Below are positions 44,201 to 51,787 of a DNA stretch of 52,663 bases, piece by piece (position 1 is the stretch's first letter; every line of letters begins with the position of its first letter). Made by a program: the position numbers and the translations under genes. Source of the DNA: Bacteroidales bacterium (GTDB taxonomy: Bacteria > Bacteroidota > Bacteroidia > Bacteroidales > VadinHA17). The notes beneath the pieces were generated by a model. The model saw nothing but the letters and a program-made list of their open reading frames with translations. It did no database searches and was not told the DNA's origin. Where the stretch lies: the NCBI GenBank assembly GCA_025455395.1, contig JALOMO010000003.1:1-52663 (forward strand), read 5' to 3'.

Positions 44201-47200
44201 GTTTACCGTGACACCCCCAAAAACAGTACGGGGAGTTGTGCTTATCGCCGGATTGTTCGTAACAACAGCCGAGCTGTTTCCAAAAAAAGTAACATTACAC
44301 CTTTGCGATCCATTAAGGAGCCGGACAAAGCTGCTGGTATTTGACCCGTTGTTGCTGTTGTTGTAAAGGCTGCCACCAATCTGCATGATGTTATTGGTTG
44401 TTGATGTATATACATCAATGGCAGTATTGGGTGATACATAGACATCGCCATTAATGATAATCTGCTGTAACGTTGACCCGTTGAAGATAAATACGAATGA
44501 CCCGCCGTCCACCCTCAGGTCACCTGCGATATTGACTGTTTTGGAAACAATGGTTCCATACTCTCCATTCCATGTCACTGCAAGCCAGGCATCAGCATTT
44601 GATCCGTTGCATATAAGATCCCCATGGATATTGACTACCGGAATGTTCGGCAAGATAATGTTGGAGCCCCCCAGCGGAGTCAATATCACCGTACCGTAAT
44701 CACTTGCATTTGAGGGGAGCGTATAATATGTGCCTGACTCTGGATTTATTGTATAGAAATCCGATATGCCGTCATTTGCGCTGAACTCTGAAAAATCTCC
44801 TGAGGGGTAGACAAACGGCTCGGGATTGTCGAACCCGGCAGCATCTCTTGTTGTAATTCTGATTTTTCCGTTACCGCCTGGATGTGCAAGTACAGTTGCA
44901 AAAGTACAGCCGGGATTATTCTGGATATCCAGGGCCGAGCCGGCTTCTATCTGCAGGCTTGCACAGCTGACCACAGCCTTGTTAAGCTGATAGTATGAAG
45001 CGGCGGGATTAGTATTGTTAGGTGGAAAGGAGGGGGTCTCATTTGACAGGTATATCGAGTCGTTGCCCCCGATAATGACAATATCATTTGCACCGGGCGC
45101 AACCGTCGGAGGATTGTCTGTCGTATGCCCCGTCAGCGACCATGTGGCAGGCACCGACCAGACCCCGGACTGACGGCTGTAATAGCGTACTGGAGTACCA
45201 AAACTTGAAGCAACACCTGCTGTATAGTCAGCATCCAGAAAATTTGTACTGTTTGTAGGGCTGGTCCAGTCTGAAATCGTATTTGTAGTAGTATTAATAT
45301 CAGCCGCAAGTCCGCTGTACCATGTAAAAGTAGTACCGTCATACAGGGCTGGAACATAACTTGTCTCTGTACCGATTACATCTGATTGATCATAAACAAA
45401 GGTGTGTGTTACTGAAAACAACGGTATACCCGTGAAACCCGACGACTTTATTCGCCAGAAGTAGCTCAGGCTCTGTCCTTTTACAGAGGTAACCGGATGT
45501 TCATAGTCTACAGGAATAATGGCTATTGTACCGAATGTTGCAGGTGCCGCGGTAAACCCTATTGTTGCCGGAGTATATCTCCCCGATACTCCGACAGGGA
45601 AAGTAAATTGAGAGACCGTGGTATATGCTCTTGAAAGCCCGCCGTCGCCTGCATTGCCCGCTGTCTGAATGAACCGAGTACCGCTGCTTCCGGCAATTGA
45701 GGCACTCGCCGTCAGGTGAAGGTTGAATGTGCTTATGTTAAATATCTTATCTTCTGAAAAGGTCAGAACACCGTTGATAGTCATGCCAGCAATAAGAGAA
45801 ACCGGGGCAGCGGCGGCATTCGTATTGTCAAGCTCAAGATTCTCAAATATCCCGTTACCGTTAATAGTCTGCGCCGAGGTTCCGTTAAGCACTATTCTTC
45901 CCGATCCTGTGTGGACCCCTGAATTAAAAACATTTCCTGATATACTGATGACCTTACCGGCATCATTCAGGGTGCAGGAGACCAGTCTGAAGAGACTGCT
46001 TACATTAATACTGTTCTGACTGCCAGAAAGGAGGAGTTCGGTCTCCGAGGGCTTGTCGGCTGTAAAGCTGCTGAATGTAACTGGTGTTGCAAGGTTTACT
46101 GTCAGTACCTGGTCAGAAGTTCCGTTAAAGGTCGTGATATTGGTCCCGGTTGTGTATGTCGTCCCCGCCTCTATAAGAAAATCACCTCCGATAGTGAGGT
46201 TGTTGCTGTTAGCATTAAGAACACCGGAGGTCAGGTTGAGATCATTAATCACCCGGAGGGCAGACGTCAAACGTGCTGCAGAAGTGCTTCCGCTTCGGTT
46301 TACTGTAAAATTATATACCGGAGCTGTTGAAAAGATAGAATAATCAGTTGCATCTGCGAGGCCTGTACCGGTTGTCGGAATCAACTCAAGAGTGCCGCCT
46401 GTTACATTAATATTTGCTGTCGATGACTTGACATCAAATGCCTCTGCCACACCGGTCGTTGTTACATCATAAATGCTGATTGTTCCCCCCGAAACAGAAA
46501 AAATGTTACCTGTGTTTTCAAGGTTGAAGGAGCCGTGTGCAGTGCTTATCCCGTTTGCCACTCTCGCAGTATTGAGTGTTGCCGTTGTTACGTCGACCAG
46601 GTCAGTGACCGAACTATATGATACGGGGGTGCGCCTGAAGCGGCCTCTCAGGATAAATGAACCACCTGATTGTGAAAAAGAGGCCGTTCCGGTGGAGGAG
46701 AGAAACTGTTTCGCATCAACTGTGCCGCCGTTAATGATAATCTGTCCTGAGGAAACCGAAGATGTTACAATCCCGCCAGACTCCCGGGCAGAGAGATAGC
46801 CATTGTTAATTTGAAACCTCCCAAAAACATACATCGCACTGTTGCCTCCCGTGGTGATCCCCATCGCTGCGCTACTGGGAGCGGCGACGCCATAAGCTGT
46901 ATTCACCTCCCTGTAGTCGTCGGCCGTAGATAAAATAACCGCATCCACACCATCAATAATCAAGGCTCCATTTGCAGGTATATAATAGTGAGCATTGGCT
47001 GCAGTACCCTCAGTAAGCGAGGGAACAATAATACTTCCTTTCATTACAACCGTGCCGGAATAGATCCATAATGCCTTTCTGAGTGTCGGGTTCGCAGTAA
47101 CAGCTTCCGCAGCGAGAGAATTGGCCCCAAAAAGCCTGAAATTACCGTATGCCGTTGAACTTATTGTCAGTTTATATGTCTGGTCTGTTCCCTTGTTTAC

Positions 47201-49642
47201 AACAAGATTATAAAAATCTGTCGTTCCATTGCAGATAAGGTTATTGTCCGAGGCCCCCTGGAAATATACAGTGACCGCACCGCAAGTGGGACCCGGTGTT
47301 GTGGGAGGAAATGCAGTATAAAGGGGATATGCAAGGTTTGTGAACCTTACTGAACCGTTATTGGTGAAATCACCCCTGATTATTACCGTATGAAAATTAA
47401 GGTAATAGTTGAGAAAAGGTGCCGTACCCCCGGTGCCTCCTATGGCTGTATTTGTAATACCGTTCCCGACAGACAGGCTTGACCCTGCATCAATTGTGAC
47501 ATTCCCTGAAACTGTCAGGTTACGCTTAGCTGTTGAGACGTTGTCATTGATACGGTATGTTCCGCTCTTTACCGTAAAATTGCCATTAACAATTATATCA
47601 CTGACCTGGGTTCCGGTTGCCCCTGAAATATTGATAACAAGATTATTATAGGCTGGTTGCAGGGGGGAAAGATTGAAATCAACAGTATTGTAATATTCTG
47701 TTGTGCCTCCACCCGGGTTCACAAATGAATTCGTGGTTACATTAGGAAAGAATTCTGTTGCCAGCCTTAAGGTGCCTTGGCCTGACAGCGAGGCAATGGT
47801 GCCGGTAAAACGGTAAGCCGCCTGGTCAAGAAAGCCTCCCGCTCTTACTGTAATATTCATGCCCGTTACGGCAACGTCTGCCGTTAGGGTAACGGTCCGG
47901 TCAGATAAGACTACAACATTATCGTCAGCACCCGGTATTTCATTGCCTATCTGAAGGGTTCCGCTGGGGTCTGTGGTCCAGGTGGCCGGGACCTGCCAGC
48001 TGCCCGACTGGTATGAATAAAAGGTCTTGTAGTAAATAGTGCCTATACAAAAATATGGTCCGGGGTTTGAAATGGATGCCGACGATATTGATGAAGCATT
48101 GAGTGTTCCGCCAATGGCAGTATAGTCTCCGGAGGATGCTGACGCCATTCCGATTGTCTTCGTAAGATCGAGATCAGACTCATACAGCTCTATTCCAGCA
48201 CTTGTGAAATCGCCGCTGTTAATATTGAGAAGAGACCAATAACGCGGATCTACCGGACCTATAGTAGTATCATCACCCGTCTGCGCCCCGGTTGGCCTGA
48301 CAGATGCCCTGAGCTCCGGACCAAGGGCCCCGGTATTGACATCAATGAGGTTAACCGCCTTGTAGGCTCCTCCCTCCCCAATGGGAAACAGATAGTTGTT
48401 TCCTGTCCCGCCAAGGCCTGACGGTAAGGTTCTTTGAAGGGCGCCGGTGGTTACATTGACAAAAGAGCCGGCCGTATATGCAATTGCTGCAGCAGAGGTG
48501 TTTGTAACTTCAATAATATTGCTGCCGGTATTGAGCAGTCCCGAGGTCAGTGTGAGCGTGCCGCCTGAGGCAAGAGTTATGCTGCTGTTCATTGTCACCC
48601 CCGAGGTGTTGTTTATTGTCAGGTTATTCAGGTCGGTGACACTAGAGGGAATGTTTATTCCTGATGATGACCCGCCGAAAACAAGTGATGAAGAAGAGGT
48701 GGTGCTTAGGTTGGATGGTGTGCCGGCAATGGCCGGACCGTTGAGAGAGAGAGTATTTGCTCCAATGACGAATGAGCCAGAAATTAATGTCAGCAGATTG
48801 CTTACCGTAACACCAGACGTCAGAGTAATTCCGGCAGCATTACTTACAGTAAGGTTATTTACCGTTGCTGGAAGACCTGATCCGGTTACCTGGGCTGAGG
48901 TGCCATTGTAAACATAACTGGCCGCAGTGTTATAACTCCTTGTGCCCGACACCTGGATGCTTCCGGTGTTACCGCTCGAAGCAAGTCCATCCTGGTGAGC
49001 AGTGGTAAGAGTCGCTCCGGCGCTCAGGGTAAATGTCCCGGAGCTGCCATCCAGGACACTGGTCCCCATGTCAAGATTTGCCCCGGAATTAACTGTAAAA
49101 CGAATATCATTTGAGATCGTTCCTCCGGTCTTGGTCAATGATTGAATCGCACTTCCGTTAAAAACAATTTCTCCGTAGGAGTCCGCCGTTTCAGTAATCA
49201 CCCCGCCTGTCATGGTAAATGCTCCTGCCAGGCTAATTATCAGCTCTCTCCCGTTATTATTTGAAAGACTGAGTGTTCCGGAAGAGACAGAGAGCCCGCC
49301 CTGAATAATTATTGTTCTGTCCGAATTGTTTGGAGTAAGATTCGCCTGAATTGACAATGATCCCAGCGAATTTGCCGGACTGACATTTAAGGTTACATTG
49401 TTAAGGATTGATACGGCTCCCGTTCCGGTTGCTTCTCCCGGATAGTCTGTTGCATTTACCCAGGCTGTACCATTATACCGCTGCCAGGTGCCATTATTAG
49501 CCCAGTTACCGGCGGCCCGTGTACGATAATCTCCGGTGGTTTGACCATAAGTAATATGACCTGATAAGGTAAAAACAGAAGACAGGATGATTAGCTGCAG
49601 CAGCCTGTAAATGCTCTTTATTTGTATCCCTGCTGGCGGCAC
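38294..49642 (-). CDS. giant modular T9SS-exported surface protein (3782 residues)
   Basis: It starts at GTG 49642 with a signal peptide cleaved near GHITYGQ. The body has four large repeats, each opening with an aromatic GxW..W strand (residues near 45, 540, 1488, 2420), then long runs of short beta-repeats of the type LTITNTSGVTL, and closing with a domain holding FPVG and YWxI. A PKD-like part at about 2830-3170, a fifth GNW module (about 3177) and a passenger domain (about 3300-3650) follow. The last 80 residues form a type IX secretion sorting domain (NREGIITVFDLSGRPLF, GIYIVSYITG). It is probably an adhesin or matrix protein on the cell surface. No enzyme domain is seen. Confidence 0.82.
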   Translation of the reverse strand: MPPAGIQIKSIYRLLQLIILSSVFTLSGHITYGQTTGDYRTRAAGNWANNGTWQRYNGTAWVNATDYPGEATGTGAVSILNNVTLNVSPANSLGSLSIQANLTPNNSDRTIIIQGGLSVSSGTLSLSNNNGRELIISLAGAFTMTGGVITETADSYGEIVFNGSAIQSLTKTGGTISNDIRFTVNSGANLDMGTSVLDGSSGTFTLSAGATLTTAHQDGLASSGNTGSIQVSGTRSYNTAASYVYNGTSAQVTGSGLPATVNNLTVSNAAGITLTSGVTVSNLLTLISGSFVIGANTLSLNGPAIAGTPSNLSTTSSSSLVFGGSSSGINIPSSVTDLNNLTINNTSGVTMNSSITLASGGTLTLTSGLLNTGSNIIEVTNTSAAAIAYTAGSFVNVTTGALQRTLPSGLGGTGNNYLFPIGEGGAYKAVNLIDVNTGALGPELRASVRPTGAQTGDDTTIGPVDPRYWSLLNINSGDFTSAGIELYESDLDLTKTIGMASASSGDYTAIGGTLNASSISSASISNPGPYFCIGTIYYKTFYSYQSGSWQVPATWTTDPSGTLQIGNEIPGADDNVVVLSDRTVTLTADVAVTGMNITVRAGGFLDQAAYRFTGTIASLSGQGTLRLATEFFPNVTTNSFVNPGGGTTEYYNTVDFNLSPLQPAYNNLVINISGATGTQVSDIIVNGNFTVKSGTYRINDNVSTAKRNLTVSGNVTIDAGSSLSVGNGITNTAIGGTGGTAPFLNYYLNFHTVIIRGDFTNNGSVRFTNLAYPLYTAFPPTTPGPTCGAVTVYFQGASDNNLICNGTTDFYNLVVNKGTDQTYKLTISSTAYGNFRLFGANSLAAEAVTANPTLRKALWIYSGTVVMKGSIIVPSLTEGTAANAHYYIPANGALIIDGVDAVILSTADDYREVNTAYGVAAPSSAAMGITTGGNSAMYVFGRFQINNGYLSARESGGIVTSSVSSGQIIINGGTVDAKQFLSSTGTASFSQSGGSFILRGRFRRTPVSYSSVTDLVDVTTATLNTARVANGISTAHGSFNLENTGNIFSVSGGTISIYDVTTTGVAEAFDVKSSTANINVTGGTLELIPTTGTGLADATDYSIFSTAPVYNFTVNRSGSTSAARLTSALRVINDLNLTSGVLNANSNNLTIGGDFLIEAGTTYTTGTNITTFNGTSDQVLTVNLATPVTFSSFTADKPSETELLLSGSQNSINVSSLFRLVSCTLNDAGKVISISGNVFNSGVHTGSGRIVLNGTSAQTINGNGIFENLELDNTNAAAAPVSLIAGMTINGVLTFSEDKIFNISTFNLHLTASASIAGSSGTRFIQTAGNAGDGGLSRAYTTVSQFTFPVGVSGRYTPATIGFTAAPATFGTIAIIPVDYEHPVTSVKGQSLSYFWRIKSSGFTGIPLFSVTHTFVYDQSDVIGTETSYVPALYDGTTFTWYSGLAADINTTTNTISDWTSPTNSTNFLDADYTAGVASSFGTPVRYYSRQSGVWSVPATWSLTGHTTDNPPTVAPGANDIVIIGGNDSIYLSNETPSFPPNNTNPAASYYQLNKAVVSCASLQIEAGSALDIQNNPGCTFATVLAHPGGNGKIRITTRDAAGFDNPEPFVYPSGDFSEFSANDGISDFYTINPESGTYYTLPSNASDYGTVILTPLGGSNIILPNIPVVNIHGDLICNGSNADAWLAVTWNGEYGTIVSKTVNIAGDLRVDGGSFVFIFNGSTLQQIIINGDVYVSPNTAIDVYTSTTNNIMQIGGSLYNNSNNGSNTSSFVRLLNGSQRCNVTFFGNSSAVVTNNPAISTTPRTVFGGVTVNKGTTPDTTLTWNIGGTFQTPTDNWLTLQNGTLVYDRTGDFTVSTGTDFIIPSTAGLTINTPSNVYFSNSASSEILYLNGRLRILNGGGNVYVGPVNNTTNNADIEYSGSGASMLEIMSGRLFVNGQIRRPIATTNGILTYRQSGGNVIIYGNNANLTKAKLEVLNEGSEFTMSGGTINVIRGGGTTFGDLYLRPANSSVTGGAIIFSQTPASGPVIDLAQTYSMDANIALNNLTVTGKTTATARDATLSLMVSPLVLNGALTISNGLSSFSSNNNTLTIKGDLNNSGTYSYGTNRTIFSGGAQAVTGSSVTDFYDLEVSSVTSLTANVSFTVSRNLEIASGNLVLNTALVTLRGDITNNGAYTDDNSLGGVRMAGSTQQLISGTGSFGRLVLDNMSGATIINDITVQNNLVLTQGILDINSHLLTLGQNSQISGEPFSASKMIRSDGVSSSRGMLKFFPAAGQTFTFPVGVSAKHTPATFDITASTNVGSVRINPVDDNHPSASDPLNTLGYYWQIESSGLSGFNAELTLQYLAGDVAGDESSYVAARLVLPGSSWDKAPPGAATDNVNETAHTIRFVYSGSSNLNGDYTAGNDTAIPDEVPTYRTISTGNWSNQNIWEPVGSSPPCPSGGPVGCNVIINHTVTANINYISALTTLINSELRVPAGSFGHDLGSVDGDGKLYVEGGNLPAGTYTDFTSCGGNGTIEYGGAGSYIVVSGQYTSLPNLFFSGTGERIIPNSDLTICRRLVIDGPALDNSFNNRTLTIQGTMEKYNTGVFRSGTGNYPYATVIFAGSTQQTVGGATGDFTGTSRFNNMEINNPAGLVIGLNGAIEVNSRLLLTNGIIVTTSTNRMRLLSTAADAVTPVGGQAGSFISGPLTKNIVNGEVFIFPLGRGTDLGHEFTLTSTAGTTMAWTAEYFRPNSTATSIAPPLQVSNTQEYWSVSAAAPATAKIKAGWDAQSELTPLMTANGIADMRVAQDIAGLWTELPSVGTGTLNTGAVETLNSISISTTPVSFTTASITGTLARAALNPAGPVCGTGGIPVSFTSFTPINLNYILSYTINGTAQPDVIVTSLPYTLPALVTGAYRLTGFRFNDGAGQGVVDASTVVVYAVPTTADAGANQSLCGVSSTQLDGNNPAPYSGLWSVISGSGGSFVNSVQYNTVFNGILGVSYTLRWTISNGPCSSSDDVVISFPVVASQPGDFTASTAVVCRGTAGYVYTVPFVSGVTYAWSYSGTGHTINGTGNSVTIDYNASATSGTLSVTATNACGTSPARTMSITVPVASFAYAGSPYCQNQPDPVPVLDPDGVAGTFTSTPGLVFINSATGQIDLSASISGVYTVTNTVNIPVCGTTTATSSITVSGQTWTGNNSTDWNNPGNWSCGFVPYQTTSVQIPDVANDPVINSGITGGVTNLVMGTGSSLTVNEGVLGIAGSVTNAGSFDVTNGTVIFNGTSPQSVSLNTFSTNTVENITINNNAGVTLLDALNVSGVVLVQNGSLASGGNLVLVSDSAQTALIDGSGAGTIVGDVTLQRYLPVKFGYKYFSSPFQAATVGEFSDDMDLGAAFPLFYRNEENSRGAGWLSYNDPDSILYPLEGYAVNFGADTLSHTVDVTGVVNNGPISVTLYNHDSTYTKGFNLVGNPYPSPIRWSLPGWTKTNIDNSVYYFRASETDEYGGAYSSYVNGISSDGFASDTIPSMQGFFVHVTDGVFPVTGTLGVTNSVRINDLTRPFLKSARPHRHFLVRVTASFTGDQASADPVVVYFNDEAQAGFDSEYDALKLMNTDMMMTNFYSVLSGGKRLSINALPVQTDTATVVPLGLKTYIDGEISFGIKEIENLPEGMKVYFRDRITGANINLLPGQSYKLTLNSGDYNERFSIAFLKGTTGIEYPAASESIFTAFAVNSVLKGNISLVENREGIITVFDLSGRPLFIKEVSETGYYEFETGVRQGIYIVSYITGNRSGTIKLFIGY

Positions 49643-49654
49643 CTGTTGTGTTGA

Positions 49655-50503
49655 TTAAAGATTTAACAGAAGTTCTGCCTCTGCATATTTCTCTGGTTTT
49701 ACATCTGACGGCGCAGAAAATGTTAAGACAAGCTTTCCTTTGCCGTAATCAACCTCCGGAATATTGAAAAGAGTTAATTCAAAATCCCTCCTGACATTGG
49801 GAGTATATACAGCGACCCCGTTTGCTATCCCTACCCTCGTTTTCTTGCCCTGATCCGAGAGGTGATCAACTGCCAGATCGCCGTAAACCGAGAAATTGCC
49901 CGACCGGTAAAATGTCATCTTAAGCCGTGGAACCGTATCATTGGCAAAGGTCAGTGCCAGGTCCGATAACGTCACGCTGACAGATGGCTGGCCCACCCTG
50001 ATTATTACAGGGATGGTTATCCCAAAGATAGGTATCAGCTTTACAGAGATAGATGATGGATCCGGAAGCACCTCCTCTTCTTCCCCGAGAGGTTTAGCCT
50101 GGGGCACAGCCCTGAAATATATGTGCGACCTGTACTCCCCGCTCTCCAGGCTGCCGCTTTTAACCAGCTGTACCTTTACCGTCTGCGACTCATTGGGTCC
50201 CAGCGTCACAGACCGCGGAAAAAATCTGAGGTAAGGACTGGCAAACTGTTGTCCTTCATCCGGTTCGGTAATGGTTTCAAAGCCGCCGGCATCTGTCATT
50301 CGTATCTCTACAAGCGAGATGGCGTAGGTGGCCGTATCCTGGCCAATGTTGGCCAGATTCAGATCCATAGATCTCTTATTTCCCTCAAACACAGCTCTTT
50401 TGGGTGTTATGAGCAGATTGCCCTGAGCCCTTGTATTAAAAGGAAAAAAGACCTGAAGCATTATCAGGCCTGTTGTTAAAAGCTGCAAAGTAAGCTTTGG
50501 CAT
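49655..50503 (-). CDS. PapD-like periplasmic chaperone
   Basis: This 282-residue protein has a signal peptide (to about 27). It then has the two Ig-like domains of fimbrial chaperones: TPKRAVFEGNKRSMDLNLANIG, YLRFFPRSVTLGPNESQTVKVQLVKSG and SGEYRSHIYFRAVPQ, where the Arg and Lys of the donor-strand cleft are in their usual places. The second domain covers about 155-282. It lies 12 bases before the giant gene and 30 bases after a DUF4402 gene. The family normally works with an usher and pilus subunits, which are present in this operon. Confidence 0.85.
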   Translation of the reverse strand: MPKLTLQLLTTGLIMLQVFFPFNTRAQGNLLITPKRAVFEGNKRSMDLNLANIGQDTATYAISLVEIRMTDAGGFETITEPDEGQQFASPYLRFFPRSVTLGPNESQTVKVQLVKSGSLESGEYRSHIYFRAVPQAKPLGEEEEVLPDPSSISVKLIPIFGITIPVIIRVGQPSVSVTLSDLALTFANDTVPRLKMTFYRSGNFSVYGDLAVDHLSDQGKKTRVGIANGVAVYTPNVRRDFELTLFNIPEVDYGKGKLVLTFSAPSDVKPEKYAEAELLLNL

Positions 50504-50533
50504 TATTTCTAGGTTTTCTTGTTCAAATTCCTT

Positions 50534-51067
50534 TTAATTAAAGTCAAAGGTTATAGTATATGTTCCCGTGTAGATACCGACCGGATTATCGGCCAGGGAG
50601 CCTACCTTCAGCGTTGCCCCCACCATGACTATCTGAGATCCGTTTTCAAGCATTCCTGCACCGGGTGTAGGCTCCGGCACAGAAGTCCACTCTTCTACAG
50701 TCATGGTCCTGGCACTGCCCATATGCGTTATGGTCACCGGTCCGGAGGGCAGGGTGATTGTGTATGCTACGCCCGGGTCTCCCGTTACATAGAAACTTGC
50801 CGCATTTCTTGACCCGCTTCCGGGCCATACACTGCCCTGGGTCATAACAGTACTCTCGGGGGTGATGATTAACTCCCCTCCCTGGGGCCCTGGTGCAAAC
50901 CTTCCGAAATTAAGCTGGGATGTCTCAACGGCAGCAAGCATTGTTATTACCTCTGCCGTAATATGACCTGTTGCACTGGCAGGAGGAGAGATCTGCGCCA
51001 TCCCCGCTCCTGCCGGTATAACAAATAAAGCAATCAGGCCAAAAAGAGACTTCCTGTACTTTCTCAT
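50534..51067 (-). CDS. DUF4402 secreted subunit 2
   Basis: This 177-residue protein has a signal peptide ending near GAGMAQ and one DUF4402 domain: NFGRFAPGPQGGELIITPES, SFYVTGDPGVAYTITLP and the final MVGATLKVGSLADN...YTGTYTITFDFN. In other bacteria this domain occurs beside fimbrial chaperones and ushers, so a pilin-like role is likely. The mature N-terminus (GHITAEVITML) has alternating hydrophobic residues that could act as a donor strand. Confidence 0.8.
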   Translation of the reverse strand: MRKYRKSLFGLIALFVIPAGAGMAQISPPASATGHITAEVITMLAAVETSQLNFGRFAPGPQGGELIITPESTVMTQGSVWPGSGSRNAASFYVTGDPGVAYTITLPSGPVTITHMGSARTMTVEEWTSVPEPTPGAGMLENGSQIVMVGATLKVGSLADNPVGIYTGTYTITFDFN

Positions 51068-51104
51068 GCTTTGTGCCAGGGCTGTTTAATACCTGACCCA
51101 GCCG

Positions 51105-51593
51105 TTAATTATAGTTTACTGTGACAGTAAAACCTGTCGCACTTGTGTATGCCCCCGCAGGTTGCGCTGCACCCACGTTCAGTGTTGCGCCTACATTAAG
51201 TATTTCTGTACCGCCAGTGAGGGTTCCGGTTCCTGATGGATTGCTTGTAAAGGCATTTACTGTCATGCTGTTTGCTCCGGAAACAATGTTATGCGTCAGG
51301 GGAAGCGTAATGGCATAGGTCGCGCCGCTTAACCCTGTTACCGTAAATGATGCGGCTGCAACAGTTCCGCCAACAGATGGAAATGTTACTCCGGTCGGAG
51401 TGCGCACACCACCCGGGGTAAGCACCACTGTTCCGGCGCCGGCGCCGGCAATAATATTGCCAAAGTTCATGTCGGCAGTCTGTGCAATTGAAATGGGAGC
51501 CACAATAACTGCGGATGCGGTTGCCGTGGCCTGTGCAAATATACCTGCAGAGAAGGCAAGCATGAGAATTGAAATAGCAAGGATTTTCTTCAT
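51105..51593 (-). CDS. DUF4402 secreted subunit 1 (operon start)
   Basis: This 162-residue first gene of the surface operon has a signal peptide (MKKILAISILMLAFSAGIFA) and one DUF4402 domain: IAQTADMNFGNIIAGAGAGTVVLTPGGVRT, ASFTVTGLSGATYAITLP, and LNVGATLNVGAAQPAGAYTSATGFTVTVNYN (shown in short blocks in the text of the family). The mature N-terminal strand TASAVIVAPISI is alternating hydrophobic. It is the most canonical of the three DUF4402 proteins and, being first in the operon, could be the major subunit. Confidence 0.83.
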   Translation of the reverse strand: MKKILAISILMLAFSAGIFAQATATASAVIVAPISIAQTADMNFGNIIAGAGAGTVVLTPGGVRTPTGVTFPSVGGTVAAASFTVTGLSGATYAITLPLTHNIVSGANSMTVNAFTSNPSGTGTLTGGTEILNVGATLNVGAAQPAGAYTSATGFTVTVNYN

Positions 51594-51658
51594 TGTAGTA
51601 GTTTTTAAATTGTAATTAGTTATTTCTTTTTAGCTAATATGTTTGAAATATCAGACAC

Positions 51659-51680
51659 GCAACCCCGCTATGATGGTTGC
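51659..51680 (-). promoter_or_regulatory. hairpin in the 5' leader of the surface operon
   Basis: GCAACC (51659-51664) and GGTTGC (51675-51680) pair perfectly around a 10-base loop. On the minus strand it lies about 66 bases before the first DUF4402 ATG, without a following T-tract. It may stabilise the mRNA or bind a regulator. No consensus -7 box is recognisable in the rest of the leader. Confidence 0.4.
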
Positions 51681-51688
51681 ACGTACTG

Positions 51689-51723
51689 AAAAAAAAATTC
51701 CTAAGCGTAAAAATAGCGCCTTA
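51689..51723 (-). terminator. terminator-like hairpin after purF
   Basis: On the minus strand, TAAG-CG and CG-CTTA arms (51723-51717 with 51707-51702, one bulged base) are followed after four bases by nine Ts (51697-51689). The other side also has a T-run on the plus strand (51724-51730). It probably ends the purF transcript 65 bases past its stop, separating purF from the surface operon. Confidence 0.5.
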
Positions 51724-51787
51724 TTTTTTTGAGAATAATAATAGATTTTAAGAATTATTAACAACGGTGTGGCTTTGTTAACAACTA

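Noticed and set aside
38415..48911. Many plus-strand reading frames of 60-154 codons opposite the giant gene
   Set aside because: They are mirror frames of Thr/Val/Gly-rich beta-repeats, have biased composition and no recognisable domains. The minus-strand frame is continuous over 11 kb.
38294..49642. CRISPR or DNA tandem-repeat array within the giant gene
   Set aside because: The repeats are protein-level and diverged; no identical DNA repeat with regular spacers is seen.
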